Source of the DNA: CAVZYN01 sp963779515 | GTDB lineage: Bacteria > Pseudomonadota > Alphaproteobacteria > Rhizobiales > Hyphomicrobiaceae | Direction of reading: 5' to 3' | Length of the DNA stretch: 64,000 bases | Assembly (NCBI GenBank): GCA_963779515.1 | Contig: CAVZYN010000002.1 | Location: forward strand, 434,001-498,000 | Part shown: piece after piece, positions 51,163 through 61,933 of the stretch | How the letters are laid out: each line of letters starts with the position of its first letter | Position numbering within the stretch: position 1 is the stretch's first letter | Translations under genes and position numbers: made by a program | The notes under the pieces: generated by a model | What the model was told of the DNA's origin: nothing | The model's input: only the letters and a program-made list of their open reading frames with translations | Databases searched by the model: none

Positions 51163-51384
51163 TCACTCCGCCGCCACCGGTTTCAGTTCGAACACGCGCG
51201 CCAGCTTCGACGCCGCTTTGATGTCACCATTCTTCAAAGCCTGACGCACATCGTCGAGTTTCTCGGCGTCCTCGAGCGAAAGATAGGGCGACCACTCCGT
51301 CCCGGTCTCGATCAACGTCACGTCGACCTCGGCGACGTACTTGCCTTCTCGGACGATTTCTACGTCTGGCCTAAGTTGTGTCAT
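51163..51384 (-). CDS. Small partner protein of the DUF4258 gene (possible antitoxin)
   Basis: This 73-residue acidic protein (MTQLRPDVEIVREGKYVAEV ... SPYLSLEDAEKLDDVRQAL ... DIKAASKLARVFELKP) overlaps the DUF4258 gene end by 14 bp. A beta-rich N-terminus and helical C-terminus, with net negative charge, fit an antitoxin that binds a basic RelE-like toxin. No named family is certain. It is last in a four-gene overlapping chain starting at brnT. Confidence 0.7.
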   Translation of the reverse strand: MTQLRPDVEIVREGKYVAEVDVTLIETGTEWSPYLSLEDAEKLDDVRQALKNGDIKAASKLARVFELKPVAAE

Positions 51385-51703
51385 CTGCGCCTCTTGAAAT
51401 CTGAGCTCCAGACTGATGGGTCTGGTCGATAGGCGTCACGACAACGGCAGGCTCTGTTGTATTGAACTCGAGACCCCACACGACGTGCAGCGGAAGCCCC
51501 GCGTCATCAGTCTGAAGGACAAGAACTGCAGGCCCGATATGGTCGGTCGGATAGTCCTCGATCGCCTCACCGTTAGCCACTCCGGCAGCAATCATTCTGA
51601 CCGATATCTGTCGCTTCGCCAACCGCGCATATGCGTGCTGCGAAATGCGGACTTTGCGCTGAGCAGCCAGGATACGGGCACGGTCGAGAGTGGTGCTCGT
51701 CAC
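51371..51703 (-). CDS. DUF4258 (RelE-like) putative toxin
   Basis: This is a 110-residue DUF4258-family protein. The family block is VRISQHAYARLAKRQISVRM followed by GEAIEDYPTDHIGPAVLVLQ, then LPLHVVWGLEFNTTEPAVVV. DUF4258 belongs to the RelE/BrnT-like fold group, so a ribonuclease toxin role is plausible. The GTG start overlaps the brnA stop by 1 bp and the end overlaps the partner gene by 14 bp. Function is inferred from fold group and context. Confidence 0.78.
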   Translation of the reverse strand: MTSTTLDRARILAAQRKVRISQHAYARLAKRQISVRMIAAGVANGEAIEDYPTDHIGPAVLVLQTDDAGLPLHVVWGLEFNTTEPAVVVTPIDQTHQSGAQISRGADDTT

Positions 51704-52062
51704 TACTCCGCCGCCTCGCGCTTTGGGCTGGTCTTGGTCTTGCGTGGCGGTGGCCTCTTCTGTGCTGTCACATAGGCCTTGAGAACGGCATTCATGCGGG
51801 TCTGATAGCCGCGGCCCTGGCGCTTAAACCAGGCGAGAACGTCGGCGTCGATCCGCAAGTTGAGATGCTGCTTCGGCAGCGGAATCCCGACCTGCCATTC
51901 GCCCCATTCGAGGTTCTCATCCGGATCATCCTTGGTCAGCCTGGCGATGTCGGCATCGGTCATGGCGTCGACCTTGGCCCAGTTGGTCTTGCTCTCCCCG
52001 CGCTGGAGCATCTCGTCAATCTTTTCCGCCGTGTATCTGACGATACGCTTTTTTTTCGTCAT
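51703..52062 (-). CDS. brnA: BrnA-family antitoxin
   Basis: This is an antitoxin of 119 residues from ATG 52062, preceded by AGGAG. The N-terminal part contains VRYTAEKIDEML and a linker. The DNA-binding ribbon-helix-helix is LNLRIDADVLAWFKRQGRGY followed by QTRMNAVLKAYV, as in BrnA. It neutralises BrnT and autoregulates the operon in the known system. It overlaps brnT by 47 bp and touches the DUF4258 gene. Confidence 0.9.
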   Translation of the reverse strand: MTKKKRIVRYTAEKIDEMLQRGESKTNWAKVDAMTDADIARLTKDDPDENLEWGEWQVGIPLPKQHLNLRIDADVLAWFKRQGRGYQTRMNAVLKAYVTAQKRPPPRKTKTSPKREAAE

Positions 52063-52294
52063 GTCTTGCACTCCTGACCGAAATGATACGGATGCGCTCG
52101 TCGCGCCGCGTCCAAATGGCTGTCAGCAATCGGTCGAGAGCGTGGCCCGTGGTCGTCCATCTCTCTTCCCTGCCTCGCGGGCTCGAACGCGTCACCACAG
52201 GTCGCCCATCGAAAAGCCGGCGTGCGTCCAAGAAGTCAATTCCATGCTTGCTCAAATTGGCTTGCCGCTTCTCTTCGTCCCATTCGAATTGCAT
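52016..52294 (-). CDS. brnT: BrnT-family RNase toxin
   Basis: This is a RelE-fold ribonuclease toxin of 92 residues from ATG 52294. The BrnT signature is FEWDEEKRQANLSKHGIDF, followed by DARRLFDGRPVV and the end RIRIISVRSARHDEKKAYRQ, which carries the conserved RxARxxE-type Arg/His residues. The gene order toxin-antitoxin is normal for brnTA. The start lies only 35 bp after the uvrA stop on the same strand, so read-through from uvrA is possible. Confidence 0.9.
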   Translation of the reverse strand: MQFEWDEEKRQANLSKHGIDFLDARRLFDGRPVVTRSSPRGREERWTTTGHALDRLLTAIWTRRDERIRIISVRSARHDEKKAYRQIHGGKD

Positions 52295-52329
52295 CAGATG
52301 TACCCACAAAATGTGGCTATGTCAAAAAT

Positions 52330-55368
<3,039 letters not shown>

Positions 55369-55409
55369 GGGGGACGATCTAGCCGAAACGGGTTGCGCCA
55401 GCAATGCGT

Positions 55410-55424
55410 GTTCATGGAACGTCC
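55410..55424 (-). promoter_or_regulatory. LexA-box-like site upstream of uvrA
   Basis: On the minus strand GGAC-N7-GAAC (GGACGTTCCATGAAC) differs by one base from the alphaproteobacterial SOS consensus GAAC-N7-GAAC. It lies 42 bp upstream of uvrA ATG 55368. uvrA is an SOS gene in this class, so a LexA operator is expected here. It also supports the 55368 start over the longer frame from 55428. Confidence 0.5.
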
Positions 55425-55550
55425 ACATGTGGCGCGTGGATCAGTGGGATTTTGGGGGCTGTTGCTTGGCCTGTGCTTGACGGCGGGGCGGCGGAGCGTG
55501 CGACGATGGTGACGGCGATGTTTTTTGCGGATCACTTTTGGCGGTGATGC

Positions 55551-56243
55551 ATGGATCTGAGATGCTGGGCTCAGTTCGCGCGGCGCGTGCTTTTCGTGTT
55601 GGCGCTGATGCTGCCAACCGCGGCGGCGGCGCAATCGGTGGGTGATCTTTTCACTGGGATCGTGCGCGGGGCGACGGGGTTGCCGCTGCCGGGCGTGGGC
55701 GGACCGGAGGCGGCGCCGGCCACGAAGGGCAAGAGTGCCGGCACGAGCGGCGCGCAGGTTTATGTGTGTTCGCGGCCGGTCGGCGCGGGCAACGCGGCGT
55801 TTGCGGCGAAGGAAGGCGTGCTGCCAGGATTGGGCGGCGGATGGGGCGGCGTCGCTGAGCGCAAGGATCAGGAAGCCAAGCACTGCAATAGCGCGGCGCT
55901 GACGTCGGGGCTGAGCGGGTGCAAGGACATCGGCTATGGCTGCAGCGAGTGCCGCGCGACAGCGGCAGGCGGCAAGGCTGTTGATGTCGTGCGCGGGGCG
56001 GGCGGGGCGCTGGGGCGGTGTCCGCGAGCGCTGGGTGGCGTGATTAGAGCCGAAGGCGGAGGCGTCGCGTCTGGCTCAGCCGGGGAAAATCAACTGCTGG
56101 ATCAGCGCGCCGGCGGTCGCCACGCCGTCTTGTGCTGCGCCTCGGCCAGCGCGACCCATGGTCTCGCGCAGGCATTGAATTGGAAACTGGGTTTTTCCGA
56201 AGCCGTCATGCCAGGGCTTGTCCCTGGCATCCATACGCGGTGA
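55551..56243 (+). CDS. Exported Cys-rich hypothetical protein with REP-derived C-terminus
   Basis: This 230-residue reading frame begins with a good signal peptide (VLFVLALMLPTAAAAQSVGD). The first half has a possible compact Cys-rich domain: VYVCSRPVG, EAKHCNSAA, LSGCKDIGYGCSECRATAAG and LGRCPRAL. The region after about residue 165 is unconvincing, and the last residues (EAVMPGLVPGIHTR) are the translation of a well-known dispersed palindrome (family 2). The true protein may be shorter, or its stop may have been lost when the repeat inserted. It is divergent from uvrA. Confidence 0.55.
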   Translation: MDLRCWAQFARRVLFVLALMLPTAAAAQSVGDLFTGIVRGATGLPLPGVGGPEAAPATKGKSAGTSGAQVYVCSRPVGAGNAAFAAKEGVLPGLGGGWGGVAERKDQEAKHCNSAALTSGLSGCKDIGYGCSECRATAAGGKAVDVVRGAGGALGRCPRALGGVIRAEGGGVASGSAGENQLLDQRAGGRHAVLCCASASATHGLAQALNWKLGFSEAVMPGLVPGIHTR

Positions 56244-56322
56244 CATTGCGATGGCATTCCAATCGCAGTGGCGGTGGTCCTGGATCCGAGGCACAAGGCC
56301 TCGGATGACGGCTGTGGGTATG
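56199..56322. repeat. REP-type palindromic element (family 2) at the end of the 55.5 kb gene
   Basis: The left part has the hairpin TGCCAGGGCTTGTCCCTGGC-A (56209-56229); the right part has CCGAGGCACAAGGCCTCGG followed by ATGACGG. This is the element whose translation gives PGLVPGIH-type peptides in many alphaproteobacteria. Confidence 0.78.
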
Positions 56323-56841
56323 GCATGCCGCAAAAAAACAAAATCGGGACAAATGGGCGTGCCCGTTTCTCACGGTTTCACCTTCGAATTGAGGAAACTG
56401 TCCCCGTATTTCCTTCTGGCTCACAGGAGAGATGTGGCCGCCTGCAGAGCTGCGACGTACAGGTTGAGGGCCGGCAAGCGTTGGGTTGGCTACTTTCTCT
56501 CTCCGTGAAGGACGGGGTGAGGGAAGGTAGAGGGCGGTGACGCGTGCTGGTATACCAGGGGCTGTCGGTGGTAAATTGGAGGTTCGGCAGGTTGCGTTGT
56601 GCAATGATCGAGATGGCACACTACTGTAGCCGTTGCTGAAGCCGCATTGCTCATCCAGCCGGTTAGAAGTTTATGTGCGATCCTGGTAAAAGTGTCCGGT
56701 ACTGGACCGCGTGATCGCGCTCTGCGGGTTATGATGGCGGGTTGGATGATGCTGAGCGGTTTGAAGCTCATGGCCGAAGGGGCCGACAGGGCATTCTGAA
56801 CAGGACGCCGTCGGAGCTTGGAGGCGCATGCATGGTCGCGC
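56244..56841. other. Non-coding stretch with REP remnants
   Basis: I see no gene here. It holds the right half of the family-2 repeat (to 56322), a decayed family-1 REP at about 56493-56527 (CTCTCTCCGTGAAGGACGGG followed by GTGAGGG), and then about 300 bp without recognisable features up to the tandem array. Short open frames on either strand lack ribosome sites. Confidence 0.6.
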
Positions 56842-57150
56842 CGACGATTTTGACGTGGTGCCAGCCCATAGCGAATACGGTTTTAGATGCGATGGGAGCC
56901 CATCGCCGATTCAAAGTGCTGCCGCTGCGTTCATGTCGTCGCGGCGATGATTTTGGATCTGGTGCCAGCCCATGGCGAAAACGGTTTGGATGCGATGGGA
57001 GCCCATCGCCAATTCAAAGATGCCGCCGCTGAGTTCATGCGCATTGCGGCGATGATTCTGGACATGGTGCAAACCCATGGCGAATACGGTTTGGATACGA
57101 TGGGAGCCCATCGCCGATTCAGTTGCGCGTGCTTTGATTTTGGTGCTGCA
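56842..57150. repeat. Three tandem 103-105 bp units, each with a conserved palindrome
   Basis: The common part of each unit reads GATGATTTTGGAT, TGGTGCCAGCCCATGGCGAA, TACGGTTTGGATGCG and ATGGGAGCCCATCGCCGATT. The palindrome GCGATGGGAGCCCATCGC occurs at 56889-56906 and 56992-57009; ACGATGGGAGCCCATCGC occurs at 57097-57114. The spacings are 103 and 105 bp. The unit is not a multiple of three throughout, so it is not a protein repeat. It lies between convergent genes. Confidence 0.85.
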
Positions 57151-57187
57151 GCAGGCGAGTTTGGTCGCCGATCGGCACACCTATATC

Positions 57188-57247
57188 GTCGCTGCCCCTC
57201 ACCCTAGCCCTCTCCCCATCAAGCGCAGCGATGGGGAGAGGGGATTT
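57188..57247. repeat. REP element (family 1) abutting the GMC oxidoreductase 3' end
   Basis: CCCCTCACCCTAGCCCTCTC followed by CCCATC, loop AAGCGCAGC, then GATGGGGAGAGGGG and a short T run. The 12-bp stem directly after the oxidoreductase stop (minus strand) could serve as its terminator. Confidence 0.75.
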
Positions 57248-58864
57248 TTAGCGGGCGTCTTCGAGAATCATGGCGGCGGCTTTTTCGGCGATCATCAGCG
57301 CGGGCGCATTGGTGTTGCCCGACGTGATCGACGGCATCACGGAGGCGTCGGCGACGCGCAAGCCTGAGAGGCCGTGCACGCGCAGACGCGGATCGACGAC
57401 GGCGCGCGGGTCAGTGCCCATCTTGCAGGTGCCGACGGGATGAAAGATCGTCGTTGAAATATCGCCGGCGGCTTTGGCGAGCGCGTCGTCGTCGGCGATG
57501 TTGGGGCCGGGGCGGAATTCTTCAGGCCGGTATTTTTGCAGCGCGGGCATGGCGACGATGCGGCGGGTGACGCGGATCGAATCGGCGGCGACGCGGCGGT
57601 CGTCGGCGGTCGCGAGATAGTTGGGGTGGATGTTGGGTTGGGCGCCGGCGTCGGGGGACGCAATGCGGACGTGGCCGCGCGACGTCGGCCGCACGTTGCA
57701 GACGCTGGCGGTGAAGGCGGGGAAGGGATCGAGCGGTTCGCCGAACTTCGGCAGCGTCAACGGCTGTACATGATATTGAATGTTGGGTGTTTCGCGCGAG
57801 GGATCGGAGCGCGTGAAGGCGCCGAGCTGCGACGGCGACATGGTCATGGGACCGCGCCGCAAGAGCGCGTACTCGAGCGCGAAGCGGGCCTGCTGGAAGA
57901 TGTTCTGATAGCGCTCGTTCATGGTCTCGACGCCGCGCACGCGATAGGCGCAGCGGATCTGCAAGTGGTCTTGCAGATTTTCGCCGACGCCCGCGAGATC
58001 GTGGCGGACGGGGATGCCGAACTTTTGCAGATGCGCGCCGGGGCCGATGCCGGAGAGCTGCAAGATTTGTGGCGAGCCGATGCTACCGGCGGCGAGGATG
58101 ACATCGCGGCGGGCGGTTGCGTGTTGGATTTCGCCGGATTTATCGCGGAAATTGAGGCCGGTGACGCGGTTGCCATCGAAGGTCAGGCGGTCGACGAGCG
58201 CGTTGGTCGCAATCGTCAGGTTGGCGCGATAGCGGATCGGGCGCAAGAAGCCCTTCGACGTATTCCAGCGCACGCCGGTCTTTTGATTGACGTGGAAATA
58301 GCCGCAGCCGTCGTTGTCACCGCGGTTGAAGTCGGTGGTCGAGGGGATGCCGGCTTCGGCCGCGGCAGTGCGGAAGGCGTCGAGGATTTCCCATTGGATG
58401 CGCGCGTTTTCGACGCGCCATTCGCCGCCGCGAGCGTGCAGGCCGTCGAAGGCATCGGGTTCGAGCGCCCATTGGTCCTCGTGCTTCTTGAAATACGGGA
58501 GCACGTCGTCCCAGCCCCAGCCGGTGTTGCCCATCTGGCGCCAGAGGTCGTAGTCGCGCGCCTGGCCGCGCATGTAGATCATGCCGTTGATGGACGAGCA
58601 GCCGCCGAGCACGCGGCCGCGCGGGTAGTTGAGGGCGCGGCCGTTGAGGCCGGGTTCGGCGGTGGTCTTGTAACCCCAGTCGATGGTCTTGTGGCCCATC
58701 AGGTAGAGGTAGCCGACGGGGATGTGGATCCACGGATTGCGGTCGCGGCCGCCGGCCTCGAGGAGGAGCACGCGGGCATTGGGATCGGCGGAGAGGCGGT
58801 TGGCGAGCAGGCAGCCCGCGGTGCCGGCGCCGGCGATGATGTAGTCGAAGGTGAGGGGTGGCAT
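57248..58864 (-). CDS. GMC-family FAD-dependent oxidoreductase
   Basis: This is an oxidoreductase of 538 residues similar in style to choline or alcohol dehydrogenases. The FAD motif at the N-terminus is FDYIIAGAGTAGCLLANRLS. GMC signature 1 is in YPRGRVLGGCSSINGMIYMR and signature 2 in ILAAGSIGSPQILQLSGIGP. Catalytic His is in TIFHPVGTCKMGTD, with the closing segment DASVMPSITSGNTNAPALMI. There is no signal peptide. The substrate is unknown; an aliphatic alcohol or choline is typical. It is followed immediately by a REP hairpin. Confidence 0.93.
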   Translation of the reverse strand: MPPLTFDYIIAGAGTAGCLLANRLSADPNARVLLLEAGGRDRNPWIHIPVGYLYLMGHKTIDWGYKTTAEPGLNGRALNYPRGRVLGGCSSINGMIYMRGQARDYDLWRQMGNTGWGWDDVLPYFKKHEDQWALEPDAFDGLHARGGEWRVENARIQWEILDAFRTAAAEAGIPSTTDFNRGDNDGCGYFHVNQKTGVRWNTSKGFLRPIRYRANLTIATNALVDRLTFDGNRVTGLNFRDKSGEIQHATARRDVILAAGSIGSPQILQLSGIGPGAHLQKFGIPVRHDLAGVGENLQDHLQIRCAYRVRGVETMNERYQNIFQQARFALEYALLRRGPMTMSPSQLGAFTRSDPSRETPNIQYHVQPLTLPKFGEPLDPFPAFTASVCNVRPTSRGHVRIASPDAGAQPNIHPNYLATADDRRVAADSIRVTRRIVAMPALQKYRPEEFRPGPNIADDDALAKAAGDISTTIFHPVGTCKMGTDPRAVVDPRLRVHGLSGLRVADASVMPSITSGNTNAPALMIAEKAAAMILEDAR

Positions 58865-58930
58865 CGGGCGGGACCGGTGTGGTGAGTGTGGGTGCTGTGA
58901 TAGCCGAGGGGCGAGCGCAGGGCGAGCGGA

Positions 58931-59489
58931 TTAGGTGAGCGCGCGGGCGAGGAAGACGATGGCGGTGCCGTTGTGGTCGCGAGTGTCGTGCGGCGCGAAA
59001 CCGGCGCGGGTGTAGAAGCGGACGTTGCGGGCGGCCGCGGCCGTGACGACGTGGACGCCGGGGGCGCCATGGCTTTGGGCGTGGGTGGCGAAGGCCTCGA
59101 CGAGGCGGCGGCCGACGCCATGGTTGCGGGCGGCGGCGGCGAGATTGATGTGCAGATGCGCTGGGAAACGCGCCGTCAGATGCGCCCACGGCGCAAAGTA
59201 AGGAATGTCGGCGAAGCGGTCCGTCCGCGCCGGATCATCGAGACTGCCGACGAGATAGCCCGCAACCTTGCCTGCTGAAATCGCGCGCGACGAAGGCGTG
59301 GGGGGCGTCATGGGTAAGATAGCGGCCGAGCCAGCGTTCGCGGAATTCGCCCCGTTCGGGTTCTGTCGGGTAGTCCCGCGCTGCGGCCGCAAAAAAAATC
59401 GCTTCGATCTCAGCGATCGAGGCGTCGGGGTGCGGCGCCTCGATCCAGCGCGTGATCGACCATGCAGTTGCAAGCTCTCGTCTAGGCAT
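58931..59489 (-). pseudogene. GNAT-family N-acetyltransferase, single-base frameshift
   Basis: The N-terminal half (MPRRELATAWSITRWIEAPH ... GRYLTHDAPHAFVARD) and the C-terminal half (SAGKVAGYLVGSLDD ... NHGVGRRLVEAF ... GVHVVTAAAARNVRFYTRAG) form one normal GNAT protein of about 185 residues but lie in different frames. Removing one base at the AAA run near 59279-59281 restores VARDSAGKVAGYLVG. The acetyl-CoA motif (RNHGVGRRL) is intact. Either the gene is broken or the assembly has an indel. Confidence 0.78.
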
Positions 59490-59757
59490 TCGCAGTCCGA
59501 AAATGAACAATCATTCATTTTGGCGGGAATTGGGAATTTGTCCATCGGACAATGTGCAACTGCAGCAATTTCACTTCAAAGATTGAAGAATTGGTTTTGA
59601 TTTGCGCCAAGTTGGTTCCATTTATACCGTAAAATCATTGGCATGCGCCAACATCATGGAGGGAGTGCACTATTGCAGATAGATTTTGCAATGCAATGTG
59701 GTATACCAAATACCAATACTAATTCGGACATGCCGGTGCAAAACCAAGGATGAGACC

Positions 59758-59967
59758 ATGAGCACACAGACCTACAACTCCGCCCTGAGCTTCCTGCCGG
59801 CGCGCACGCCCAGTCTTCTCACCCGCATTGTTCGCGGCGCGGCGATTTTTGTCACAGCTATCGCAGAGGGCCAGTCAGCGAATGTCCGCTACACCCAACT
59901 CAAGGCCCGCGGTTTGGATCACCAGGCTGCAGCCGGCATCGTGTTCAGCGAGCACTTCGATCGCTGA
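59758..59967 (+). CDS. Small hypothetical protein
   Basis: This is a 69-residue protein from ATG 59758, preceded by AAGGATGAG. Sequence features are MSTQTYNSALSFLPARTPSL, a weak hydrophobic segment (LTRIVRGAAIFVTAIAEGQS) and a helical end (ARGLDHQAAAGIVFSEHFDR). I do not recognise a family; similar small Hyphomicrobiales proteins seem to exist. An AT-rich 268-bp upstream region and a terminator 24 bp downstream support a real gene. Confidence 0.65.
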   Translation: MSTQTYNSALSFLPARTPSLLTRIVRGAAIFVTAIAEGQSANVRYTQLKARGLDHQAAAGIVFSEHFDR

Positions 59968-59990
59968 TCTAGAATGCGGTTGTGATCTTG

Positions 59991-60018
59991 AAGGGCTGGA
60001 GCCGACCTCCGGCCCTTT
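59991..60018 (+). terminator. Terminator after the 59.8 kb small gene
   Basis: AAGGGCTGGAG and CTCCGGCCCTT pair over 11 bp (one G-U) with loop CCGAC, followed by a short T run. Confidence 0.7.
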
Positions 60019-60130
60019 CGTTTGTCCACCGGCGATCAAGGCCTGGCATCTGCGGCTCGGCGGCACGTGATCCGGCTGCAACCGTCTGCTATGTGTTTTG
60101 CAGATCAGCCGAACCGTCGCGGAGCCCGCC

Positions 60131-61339
60131 ATGCAAGACAAAGCGCCTACCCGATCGAAAACCAGCGCCTTCGATTTCGAGGACGCATTTTTGCTGGAGG
60201 CGCAGCTCACCGAAGAAGAGCGAGCGATCCGCGATACGGCGCGCGACTACGCACAGAGCAAGCTCCTGCCGCGCGTGATCAAGGCCTATGAGACGGAGAC
60301 GACGGATCGCGCCATTTTCAACGAGATGGGCGCACTCGGCCTGCTCGGCGTGACCCTCCCGGACAAGTACGGATGCGCCGGCGCGAACTATGTGTCCTAT
60401 GGCTTGGTCGCGCGCGAGATCGAGCGGGTCGATTCCGGCTATCGATCGATGAATTCCGTACAATCGTCCCTCGTGATGTACCCAATCTATGCCTACGGCT
60501 CGGAAGAGCAGCGCATGAAGTATCTGCCGAAGTTGGCGAGCGGGGAATGGGTTGGCTGTTTTGGTTTGACGGAGCCCGATGCCGGCTCCGATCCGGCGGG
60601 CATGACGACGCGCGCCGAGAAAGTCGCAGACGGGTATCGGCTGACGGGCTCCAAGATGTGGATCTCGAATGCGCCGATAGCGGATGTGTTCGTGGTGTGG
60701 GCGAAATCCGCTGCGCACGGCAACGAGATCCGTGGCTTCGTGCTCGAAAAGGGGATGAAGGGGCTTTCGGCGCCGAAGATCGGCGGCAAACTGTCGTTGC
60801 GTGCGTCAATTACCGGTGAGATCGTGATGGACGGCGTGGTGGTGCCGGACACGGCGCTGTTGCCGAATGTCTCTGGGTTGAAAGGGCCGTTCGGATGTCT
60901 CAATCGGGCGCGCTATGGTATTTCCTGGGGCGTGATGGGAGCTGCCGAAGATTGTTTCCACCGCGCGCGTCAATACACGCTGGATCGCCGGCAGTTCAAT
61001 CGACCGCTGGCGCAGACGCAGCTGGTGCAGAAGAAGCTCGCCGACATGGTGACAGAAATTTCGCTCGGGCTGCAGGGCAGTTTGCGCGTCGGGCGGTTGT
61101 TCGACGAGGGCAGCTCGGTGCCGGAAATGATCTCTCTCGTCAAACGCAACAACTGTGGCAAGGCGCTCGATATCGCGCGGCAGGCTCGCGACATGCACGG
61201 CGGCAACGGGATTCAGATCGAGTATCATGTGATGCGGCACGCGGCCAACTTGGAGACGGTCAATACCTACGAAGGCACGCACGATGTGCATGCGCTGATC
61301 CTTGGGCGCGCGATCACGGGGCTGCAGGCGTTTTTTTGA
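60131..61339 (+). CDS. gcdH: Glutaryl-CoA dehydrogenase
   Basis: This acyl-CoA dehydrogenase-family enzyme of 402 residues oxidises and decarboxylates glutaryl-CoA to crotonyl-CoA. ATG 60131 follows GGAG at 6 nt. Signatures: EIERVDSGYRSMNSVQSSLV (substrate-carboxylate Arg region), CFGLTEPDAGSDPAGMTTRA, ARQYTLDRRQFNRPLAQTQL, and the catalytic Glu near residue 381 in NTYEGTHDVHALILGRAITG. Electrons go to ETF (etfAB at 22-24 kb), and crotonyl-CoA can go through the hydroxybutyryl-CoA dehydrogenase at 21.3 kb. Confidence 0.92.
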   Translation: MQDKAPTRSKTSAFDFEDAFLLEAQLTEEERAIRDTARDYAQSKLLPRVIKAYETETTDRAIFNEMGALGLLGVTLPDKYGCAGANYVSYGLVAREIERVDSGYRSMNSVQSSLVMYPIYAYGSEEQRMKYLPKLASGEWVGCFGLTEPDAGSDPAGMTTRAEKVADGYRLTGSKMWISNAPIADVFVVWAKSAAHGNEIRGFVLEKGMKGLSAPKIGGKLSLRASITGEIVMDGVVVPDTALLPNVSGLKGPFGCLNRARYGISWGVMGAAEDCFHRARQYTLDRRQFNRPLAQTQLVQKKLADMVTEISLGLQGSLRVGRLFDEGSSVPEMISLVKRNNCGKALDIARQARDMHGGNGIQIEYHVMRHAANLETVNTYEGTHDVHALILGRAITGLQAFF

Positions 61340-61350
61340 GGCGTTGTGGC

Positions 61351-61376
61351 GGTGTCAGAACCAAGGGTCAGACACC
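61351..61376. repeat. GTGTCAGACCC hairpin repeat, copy 2
   Basis: GGTGTCAGAACCAAGGGTCA followed by GACACC, one base different from the copy at 50454-50479. It lies between the convergent gcdH and iscA-type genes and may terminate one or both. Confidence 0.65.
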
Positions 61377-61393
61377 GTCCGGATTCGCCCGGT

Positions 61394-61783
61394 TCAGACC
61401 TTAATGGCTTCGAGCTTGTCGCGGCCGACTGGGACGAGATTGACGCTCTCGCCGCAGCCGCAGGAACTCTTCTGGTTCGGGTTGTTGAACACGAACTGGG
61501 ATGAGAGCTTATCGACCTTGTAGTCCATCTCGGTGCCAAGCAGGTACATGACGGCCTTGGGGTCGATGAGCACGCGTGCGCCGTCCTTCTCGACTACGTC
61601 GTCGAACTTTCCGCGCTCGGTTGCCCAGTCCATGGTGTACTCCATGCCGGCGCAACCGCCCTTCTTGATGCCGATGCGTAGGCCGACGACGTCCGGGCCT
61701 TTGGTCGCCATGATCGCCTTCAATCGGGCGATTGCGGCATCGGTCATGGACATGACGGACGGGCGGGGACGGGGCGTGGTCAT
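61394..61783 (-). CDS. IscA/SufA/ErpA-type iron-sulphur assembly protein
   Basis: This is an A-type Fe-S carrier of 129 residues from ATG 61783. The three Cys ligands are C44 (KKGGCAGMEY), C108 and C110 (SSCGCGES), all present. LIDPKAVMYLLGTEMDYKVD is the family core and QFVFNNPNQK its end. The N-terminal extension is Pro/Arg-rich. No suf or isc genes are adjacent. It transfers clusters to client enzymes; which type (SufA, IscA or ErpA) cannot be fixed from sequence alone. Confidence 0.92.
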   Translation of the reverse strand: MTTPRPRPSVMSMTDAAIARLKAIMATKGPDVVGLRIGIKKGGCAGMEYTMDWATERGKFDDVVEKDGARVLIDPKAVMYLLGTEMDYKVDKLSSQFVFNNPNQKSSCGCGESVNLVPVGRDKLEAIKV

Positions 61784-61862
61784 CGCGATCGGATCCTGCA
61801 AACGTGGCGGCACTCTGCGCCACTAAACCTGAATATAGGGTGTTCGCGGCCAAAATAGGAGC

Positions 61863-61885
61863 CCCCGGGATGCATGGTCCCGGGG
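61863..61885 (-). terminator. Hairpin downstream of the TRAP binding-protein gene
   Basis: CCCCGGGA and TCCCGGGG form a perfect 8-bp stem with a 7-nt loop, about 50 bp past the stop of the 61934-63034 gene on the minus strand and upstream of the iscA-type gene. Confidence 0.6.
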
Positions 61886-61933
61886 TGATTTTGTGCATGA
61901 TTGGTGAATTGCAGTCGCAAATCCTGCCTCGCG

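Noticed and set aside
56842..57150. CRISPR array
   Set aside because: Only three units of about 104 bp, with similarity across most of the unit, no short repeats with unique spacers, and no cas genes.
56887..57207. Open frames on both strands through the tandem array (apparent repeat proteins)
   Set aside because: Unit spacings are 103 and 105 bp, so the frame is not kept between units 1 and 2. There is no ribosome site and the palindrome is the conserved part, not the codons.
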